Positions 6,818 to 12,613 of a stretch of DNA of 12,613 nt are shown here, in pieces (the stretch's first letter is position 1; the number at the start of each line of letters is the position of its first letter). Source of the stretch: Amoeboradix gromovi (lineage: Eukaryota > Sanchytriomycota > Sanchytriomycetes > Sanchytriales > Sanchytriaceae); NCBI GenBank assembly GCA_018985225.1, contig JADGIF010000257.1, positions 1 to 12,613 on the forward strand. Reading direction: 5' to 3'. Made by a program: the position numbers and the translations under genes. Below the pieces are notes generated by a model. The model worked only from the letters and a program-made list of their open reading frames with translations, had not been told where the DNA came from and ran no database searches.

Positions 6818-9800
6818 TTATTCATTTGCAATTATAGGGGAATTCGGAGTAGATGCCTCTATTTCAAGTATCTCTGACTTCTGTGCGCTGTTATCGTCAA
6901 TGTTCTCTGCAATCAGTTTTTCTTGGATACATTTGTCGTAAAACTTGGTTAGTTTTTCAGCATCGTTGCAAAAATCTCTCAGTTTCTTCAAACACTCGCT
7001 TGTATGATCAATCTCTAATGGCTTCCCGTATATGTCTTGACCATCGTACCTACATTATTAAAATATACATTGGATTCTCTATCCATTTCATCTCATTGTT
7101 TCCTGGTTTAAACAACAGAAAACAAGCACCCGTCCTGTGGACATATTGTGAGTATTCTGTAGCAGTTTTAATATGCGAGAATGTCAGTTTATAAGACTCT
7201 GGGAACAAGTTGTCGCTTTCAATGTCTAAAATATAATTCAATTCCAATGCCAATTGCCCAAGAAAAAATCCCACTGGCATATGTGATACGTAGAACTGTT
7301 CTAATTTAGCAGCGTCAGGTGGAGCCACAGCGAACCTAACAACAAAGGGCTTCCTAAATGGATTGTTTTCCCCCAGTAGAATTGTCTGCTCACTAGGCGT
7401 TTCCACTAGCTTAAAGCCTGTGGCAGAAGCACTTCTAGTCCAACTGTGGACCAGATTCTCAACATAAAAACTGCTGCTTAACAGCCAGTGTATTTGAAAA
7501 TGAAAGCATATTTTAGGGTTATGAATGGTATCAAAATGTAGCACACATAGCTGTCTGTTATCCGCATCGGTATGCTTGTTGGCATCGATCATCATTTTTT
7601 CCGAAATTCTAAATTTTTTAGTAGCGCTCCCCAGTAAGGATTTTGTTTTATCGCTAATCGAATCTATGCTATTTGACTTTGATCGAATAAACCACCCAAA
7701 TGATCTGTCTCTGTTTGTTTCATGAAATTGTGGCGACAGTCGATAAAAATAGTGACCATCGAGTAGTGTATGCTTGGCTTTTACGTGTTCAAATAGTCCC
7801 TTATTAAACATATCATTACCATATTCTACCGCTTCTTCCCTGGTTGTAATATCCTGAAAAGTTCGAATTAAGAAATCTACAAAGTCACTCCCGACAAAAA
7901 CTCGTTCATAAAACCTTAAGTGCCATCTTCGATCTTTAAAATTCAGACCATTAACCGGATCTGTCATTAGTCTTGCTACTTGCTCTATTGTTGCAGTTTT
8001 CTTTGTGCAATCGCTTGAAATATCCTCGTTATTCAGTATCACATCTTCTACTGGTTTTTGCAGCTCGTTTTTAACATGAGAGGCCGCCGAGAAAGTTGTC
8101 ATTGATATTCCTAGATGATTCACACTGTCTTGCAATTTCTTCATTCCTTTGACATTTGAGACTGGAACATCGTTAGTGTCCCTATATTGGACCTTGACAA
8201 AATTTTCCAAAAACCTTAGAAACCCTGCGATTCGTAACTCCTCTTCATCCAAGGACTCGTTTTTAGGATTGATTAACGACAAATTATTGGGAGGCGCTTC
8301 TGCTGGTATTAGTATATATCTAGTTCTATAGAAGGACAAGCTTTTTAGCGAGCTATCGGTAGACCAACCACTAATTAGCTGATCTAGATTATTCCAATTA
8401 TATTGGTCAAAACCAGGATAGTTGAATTCTGTTTGGCAGTCAAACGATTGGAATTGTGTAAATAACGAATACTTATACAAAATAGGCTGTCTATCATAGT
8501 TTAACTGCTTTATGTATCTGGTTACCTGTATGCTGTTGCTAGGATAGTCTATAGCTATCTTGTGGACTTCTCTACTTCTCGTTAACTTTAGCCTCTCAAC
8601 AGTTGTGTTTTTTGTAGGTATCACATATACCTGAGTAGGGCTACTGTATAAGGACGGATTTAATCGCGACTTGAAAAAAGACTTGTCATCCTTATAATAT
8701 TCTACTACAGGTCGCTCAATTTTTGTAGTATCTGGTGGAGAGTTAGAAATAGTAACAGCAGATGGAATGGGATTCAAATGAAGTTGAAACCCCTCAGACA
8801 GTCGAATATAGAGCATATTCTTTAACTGCTCCTCTAACGCTTCACCATCATTGTGCGTACTATCGATGCTGATTGACTTTTTTACCAAACTAACACCTTC
8901 ATTAGAACCACCATTAGAGATGCTATAGTTGTACTCTAAATAACTAGATTGTAGTTCAGGTTTAAGTGGAAATGATTTTACAGTTACTGGCATACAGGCT
9001 GGACAAATAATAGAAGACCATTTAACTTGAGCTACTTTATATTTATTAAACTCATCCTCTAGATAGAAGTGTTCCCACCTTTTGGATGAATTGGAATCGT
9101 TCTGCATCACCCGTTGTAATCCCATCATGGGTGAACTATTGGGCAGGGATGGAGTTAAAAACCCGGATTGTTTGTTATACGACTTACTTGGACTACCAAA
9201 TAGTCCGCTTGACTCCCTACTTTGAACATCTTTTTGAACACGCTTAGCCCATTTTATGTCGTTATATTTAATACGTTGATTCTTGTTGACTTGTATATCA
9301 ATAGGAATAGCAGTATTCTCCAGTCCATCTGATTTAAATGATTTGCTACCAGGGCTGCCGTCACTCAAGGATATGTTTGACTGATATGAGCTTGATAAAT
9401 CAAATTTTGGTGATTTTGTAGATTTCTCCCAAGGCAAGCTGAAGTTGTCAATAGTGATTGATTCCTGGAATACGGATTCGTCGTAAGCATTTGTTTCTGT
9501 AGACTTGAACTGAATATCCTGTATTTTGTAGGCTTTATGAAAGTGCTTCAACTTTAGATTTAAGTACGGCTCCCTAGGTATAACAATAGACGAGTTCTGA
9601 TTTAAATAGGTCTTGGACTTTGTAAATGTGCAAGCAGTGTAATACGAAATATCCAGCCACTCTGGTTGATAAAACAACCAACCTGAATCATGCATATCAT
9701 CAGAATCACTGTACAAGGGGTCATTTGAGGCAGTACTAGTTTTCTGCTGTTGATCATTAAAGTTAAATTGTCTCAATATCGGCAGGAATGCGAAGACTGG

Positions 9801-10943
9801 TGCTTTCGAAAACGGAGGGGGTGCAATACTTATTATATCTAATCCAGTTCCGTATTCTAACATTCTTTCATTAATAACTCGTAGAATTAGCTTATCACAG
9901 CATAGGATACCATTCAAACTGGATATAACAATCACTGAAAAGCCAGTTGAGCTCAAATAAAGCTCCCTGCCTCCAATCATATTTTCGTGTGAATTCATGG
10001 CCAAATTAACAGCCTCTAATATATTCCCTTCTCTAGCATATGCTAGTTGAAAAGCTCCCCAAGAGTTGCTTTTGTTTAATATCATGTTTCTAAAGTTGAT
10101 GATGCTAATCCGAATATCCTCAGAAAGCTGCTTATGGTCAACAGTTTTGGAATTTAATGACAAAATTTGATAAAAGTCCTGGCAAGGTCTACCAAGAAAA
10201 TCTGTTTCTACGTCTTTAGACGTAAGACCTAAAAATGAAGAGTTGAGCAATGATTCAGTGTACTTCATATTATCAGAATAATCCTCCGTAAGAATTATTC
10301 TACTGAAGAGAATAAGAGTCAAGCGATGATTTGTCTTTTGTTCTTTCCATTTATTAAATATTTTAGGGATTACACCGCTAACCATCTTTTCGAAATAAGT
10401 ATCACCATCATAGCAGAAATCAAATAATTCTCGGCTAATGTGAAGAAAGAGAAAGACTTGCGCAGATTTTGATCTAAATATGGTTTTTGAATCTGCATCA
10501 TAATATGCAGAGAGGACTTCCTTGTCATTCACAACAATTTTTCGGACTTGAGCCTTCAGAATACCATAATTCATAGTTTTGCCAACGAACAACACTCGCT
10601 TATGACAGGTACTAGTGAACCTATGAAAATCGCCATTAGAAAAATACTGATCTTTAATCGTGAACTCTATATAACTTGCAATTGGCGGCCTATCTGATTT
10701 TGTGACTAAACCATCCACACGTTGAGATATTTGAAGCAGATTAGAAGCTTCGGCTCCTAATTGCACTTGGCCAATGCGACACGAGCTCATTTTTGTTTGC
10801 AAAAACAGTGAAGTACTCTGCTCTTGAAAAGTAATCTTGACATAGTCGCCATTTTTAATATTTGGAAATGCTTTTTCATCTAGTAGCAAATCGTCTACAG
10901 AATCGGTTCGCCATATGCTTGTACTTATGCCTGATGATTGCAT
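6818..10943 (-). CDS. IML1: Iml1, SEACIT/GATOR1 subunit (DEPDC5 homolog), spliced
   Basis: Iml1 is the GAP subunit of SEACIT, which with Npr2 and Npr3 restrains TORC1 through the Rag/Gtr GTPases at the vacuole when amino acids are low. The CDS is complement join(6818..7049, 7069..10943), 1,368 residues; S. cerevisiae Iml1 is about 1,580. The N-terminus has DDLLLDEKAFPNIKNGDYVK, typical of the family. The central region carries a Ser/Asn-rich linker (DGSPGSKSF, SLPNSSPMMGL). Next comes a block with QYNWNNLDQLISGW and RTRYILIPAE near 840-890. The DEP domain lies near 990-1072 (DFKDRRWH-like FKDRRWHLRFYERVFVGSDF to LDGHYFYRL). The C-terminal domain with HSWTRSASATGFKLVETP follows. The second exon adds 76 residues with LRDFCNDAEKLTKFYDKC, a family C-terminal feature. 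The start ATG at 10943 is the first in frame. The promoter overlaps the repeat beginning at 10971. Confidence 0.93.
7050..7068 (-). other. Candidate 19-nt spliceosomal intron in IML1
   Basis: On the coding strand it reads GTATATTTTAATAATGTAG, phase 2. Retention ends the protein at NPMYILIM. Removal joins NPM to YDGQDIYGKPLEI and leads into a further 70 residues resembling the Iml1/DEPDC5 C-terminus. The 5' end GTAT, the TTTTAAT tract and the TAG end resemble the FOL2 intron of identical length. Confidence 0.87.
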
Positions 10944-10970
10944 TTGAAGGAGAAAAAATAATAAAATTAA

Positions 10971-11138
10971 CAGCTTGACTATTTTCTTGAATAAATCATT
11001 TATCGCGAATTTGTATATATTTTTGTGTCATTTCACGACTTTTCCAGATTTTCCTAATAGCTTAAACACTCGATATTTTTCCTTTTCGCAAATGGTAAAT
11101 CAATTCTAAATAAATAATTAACAGGTACAGCATACAAA
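10971..11138. repeat. Promoter-proximal direct repeat, copy A (upstream of IML1)
   Basis: This matches copy B at 12244-12400 over its whole length, with a deletion of about 11 nt in B and scattered substitutions. Shared strings include TTTTCTTGAATAAATCATTT, CGAATT, CTAATAG, ACTCGATATT, AAATCA and TACAGCATACA. Both copies begin close to the start codon of a minus-strand gene (28 nt upstream of IML1 here) and are therefore likely to contain promoter or 5' leader sequence. Similarity stops sharply near 11138, where a Fanzor relic begins. Confidence 0.85.
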
Positions 11139-11443
11139 TACATATGATCTGATATTCTTATCATCGTTAAATACTAGTCAAATGATAAGTAGCTTGTCGA
11201 GCAAGGTCGCAAGAAATATGGCTACAATGTCCCATTACGCATTCAAGGAACGCTTGAAGTTCAAGTGTAAGCAAAGAGGAAAGACGCTAGTTGAGGAACA
11301 TATACATCAAGTATATGCATACTTATTCAATCCCGCCTCAGGGTAGTGAAAGCGTGAGCAATCACTGCAACGGAGAAACTAGCATTAGTTTCTCTGTGGA
11401 AATTCTCGATTTTCTCGGAAATCAGGACTTTGACGAGGAGTAA
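11122..11443 (+). pseudogene. Fanzor/TnpB-like C-terminal remnant, second locus
   Basis: An open stretch at 11122-11346 contains YDLIFLSSLNTSQM, the family's 'FD.I.LP.F.TS.M' block. It continues SSKVARNMATMSHYAFKERL and KFKCKQRGKTLVE, matching 'SK..R.M...SHY.F..RL..K....G..L'. The next expected block (E.YTS..C..CG) is missing; repeat-module sequence (11301-11348) follows instead, ending at a stop at 11344. A different frame then resumes with NHCNGETSISF, a degraded RuvC-III 'RD.NGA..I' site. It ends ILDFLGNQDFDEE and a TAA at 11441-11443. The zinc ribbon is therefore deleted or replaced. Its C-terminal end nearly equals that of the relic at 3926-3994. The stop lies 9 nt from the stop codon of the minus-strand gene at 11453. 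Confidence 0.75.
11301..11348 (+). repeat. Dispersed repeat module, copy 2
   Basis: This is closely similar to 12565-12612 (same order ATCAAGTATAT, CTTATTCAATCCCGCC, GTAGTG) and more distantly to the minus-strand copy at 1640-1725. It interrupts the Fanzor relic where the zinc ribbon should be, which suggests either an insertion or a recombination join. Confidence 0.7.
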
Positions 11444-11452
11444 CAACTAAAT

Positions 11453-12226
11453 TTACTTTTTCATTAAATCTTTAAAACTAATATTCATGAGGCTAGGTTT
11501 GGGCTTTGCGAGTTTTAGATTTTTAGATATTCCGCTGGACGTTTTTGCATGCAGAGAAGGTAGAGCTACGTTGTTATCCGCGCTTGGTACATCTTGAGAT
11601 TTGGAATTGAGCTTCTTTCGCGCAGGATTTGTTCTTTTCTCAGCTTTCTTGCTGGAGTCCTTAGCTAATGGTTCATCATCTCTGTTGTCAGACTTACCAT
11701 TTGACTCTTTAGTTGAAGTATTACGTGCTTTTGAATCCAGTCGACCGCTCAACTTACTTTCAACATGCTCTTCAGAGGAAGTTGCTTCGCATTGGCTCTT
11801 AATTAAAACATCTGTTCCAGATTTGTATTTTATGTCAGGAATATCATTCTTTTTTAGACTTAAATATAAACAGCTGCCGGAGAATGAATAGTAAATATTT
11901 TTAAATAAGACATGGAATTCATTGCTTAAATAGTCTTCGAATATATTACAAATGGAATTTCCTAAAGAATCGGAAGAGAAGACATGGTAGTCTTCTGGTT
12001 TCGGCATATTGCCAACAAGATGCAATTTGCTAGGCTTCGTTATGTCGTATTCAAATAACTCAAACGCACGGTCCCATATTTTGGCAATTGATTCATTTAC
12101 CTTTAAAACGTCACAATTTTTACCAGGCATTGCTATTGAAAAAGTAAACAAGCTAGACTTAGCCGAGTTTAGTCTTGAATTTACTTCAAATTTTGGATCC
12201 AATACAAAGTCCAAATGCAAAATCAT
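11453..12226 (-). CDS. Unidentified protein, 257 residues, basic tail
   Basis: I do not recognise this gene with confidence. The frame is open upstream of ATG 12226 by two further codons to a TTG; the ATG is taken as the start. Residues 1-125 look globular, with alternating hydrophobic strands (MILHLDFVLDP, SSLFTFSIAM, LKVNESIAKIWDRAFELF, PSKLHLVGNM, FHVLFKNI), a pattern compatible with a ubiquitin-like beta-grasp fold. Residues 145-257 are low-complexity, Ser/Lys/Asn-rich and strongly basic (KKAEKRTNPARKKLNSK), ending NISFKDLMKK, and probably disordered and nuclear. A folded beta-grasp head plus basic tail recalls the N-terminus of Net1/Dnt1-type nucleolar proteins or coilin, but sequence identity is too weak to assign either. 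It is transcribed in the same direction as IML1, with a Fanzor relic between, and its promoter holds the same repeat as IML1's. Confidence 0.7.
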   Translation of the reverse strand: MILHLDFVLDPKFEVNSRLNSAKSSLFTFSIAMPGKNCDVLKVNESIAKIWDRAFELFEYDITKPSKLHLVGNMPKPEDYHVFSSDSLGNSICNIFEDYLSNEFHVLFKNIYYSFSGSCLYLSLKKNDIPDIKYKSGTDVLIKSQCEATSSEEHVESKLSGRLDSKARNTSTKESNGKSDNRDDEPLAKDSSKKAEKRTNPARKKLNSKSQDVPSADNNVALPSLHAKTSSGISKNLKLAKPKPSLMNISFKDLMKK

Positions 12227-12243
12227 CCGCAAGGAGTTTCGGA

Positions 12244-12400
12244 CAGTTCGATTGTTTTCTTGAATAAATCATTTATTGCGAATTGGTATGCATTTTTGTA
12301 TAATTTCAAAACTTTTCTAATAGTTTAAATACTCGATATTCTTCCTTTCACAAATGATAAATCAAATCTAAAGAAACCACTAACATGTACAGCATACATT
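12244..12400. repeat. Promoter-proximal direct repeat, copy B
   Basis: This is the second copy of the 10971-11138 repeat in the same orientation, beginning 17 nt upstream of the ATG at 12226. It lacks about 11 nt present in copy A (near A positions 11046-11056). Beyond 12400 the sequence no longer matches copy A until the shared module at 12565. Confidence 0.85.
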
Positions 12401-12564
12401 CGTCTCAGACTGAGGAACTGGTCCAAACATGGAACAATTAGATGTCTTTCAATGCCTGGAATGAGATGAACAATAAATAAACTTGTAAACCATTTATTTA
12501 ATAATCCTTATAATTGGTTTTACCGAATACGCGACAATAGAGATCGTATGGCAGCAAGGAAGAT
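12401..12564. other. Unassigned spacer between repeat modules
   Basis: There is no intact gene here. One plus-strand frame is open on both sides of a single TGA: it contains LRNWSKHGTIRCL, then after the stop NNPYNWFYRIRDNRDRM, running into the repeat module. This may be decayed element coding sequence, but I cannot assign it. Confidence 0.35.
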
Positions 12565-12613
12565 ATATATCAAGTATATACATCCTTATTCAATCCCGCC
12601 ACAGTGTAGTGCA
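12565..12613 (+). repeat. Dispersed repeat module, copy 3 (cut by window end)
   Basis: This nearly matches 11301-11348 and lies at a similar distance from repeat copy B (about 320 nt from its start) as copy 2 does from copy A (about 330 nt). The two regions therefore look like one larger duplicated unit whose middle has been replaced in one copy. Confidence 0.7.

Noticed and set aside
2448-7068. Ciliate origin suggested by tiny introns
   Set aside because: TAA and TAG act as normal stops, no reassigned stops are needed in conserved genes, and the gene set and Iml1 type fit a fungus better.
6794-7194. Continuation of dynein past 6793, including the plus-strand open frame at 6853-7194
   Set aside because: The region is the 3' part of IML1 on the other strand. 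The plus-strand frame has no dynein linker similarity and is explained as an antisense shadow.
11601-12263. Plus-strand open frames at 11601-11891 and 12009-12263
   Set aside because: They are antisense to the 257-residue gene. The second also runs into repeat copy B, which shows it is not a conserved unit.
1-12613. tRNA, rRNA genes or CRISPR arrays
   Set aside because: I saw no cloverleaf-like block with A and B boxes, no rRNA-like sequence and no regularly spaced short repeats; the repeats present are few and element-related.

Overview
The window looks like nuclear DNA of an AT-rich, gene-compact fungus, most likely yeast-like. Placement below that level is uncertain. The evidence is a stand-alone GTP cyclohydrolase I (FOL2), the SEACIT/GATOR1 subunit IML1, a cytoplasmic dynein heavy-chain tail, and eukaryotic Fanzor (TnpB-like) relics. 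The genetic code is standard: CTG reads as Leu in the conserved FOL2 stretch [13 protein letters not shown], and TAA/TAG act as stops.

Layout: 1-1740 is a graveyard of Fanzor pieces (N-terminus on +, core on -). FOL2 (+, 1901-2618) follows and converges on a 63-residue unidentified ORF (-, 2643-2834). 2835-3704 has no intact gene. 3705-3994 (+) is a Fanzor C-terminus with zinc ribbon and RuvC-III remnant. It ends 17 nt before a gene for a dynein tail without its motor (+, 4012-6793), which converges on IML1 (-, 6818-10943). Upstream of IML1 lie a roughly 165-bp repeat, another Fanzor C-terminal relic (+, 11122-11443) and an unidentified 257-residue gene (-, 11453-12226). A second copy of the repeat lies directly upstream of that gene, followed by a truncated repeat module at the right edge.

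The most striking observation is that three genes each need removal of one extremely short GT...AG segment near the 3' end: 19 nt in FOL2, 19 nt in IML1 and 22 nt in the dynein-tail gene. Each removal restores a reading frame, and for FOL2 and IML1 also a family-typical C-terminus. In FOL2 it restores the third zinc ligand and the family-diagnostic C-terminal block. All three lengths are 3n+1, and retention leads to a stop inside or just after the segment. This points to a genome with ultra-short spliceosomal introns, far below the usual size in budding yeasts.

The second theme is reshaping by Fanzor-type elements. Relic ends coincide with gene boundaries: next to the start of the dynein fragment and next to the stop of the 257-residue gene. 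The dynein fragment lacks both its N-terminal dimerisation part and the whole motor, yet stays open for over 900 codons. The genes have unrelated roles (folate/pterin synthesis, TORC1 control, a dynein relative) and form no pathway together.
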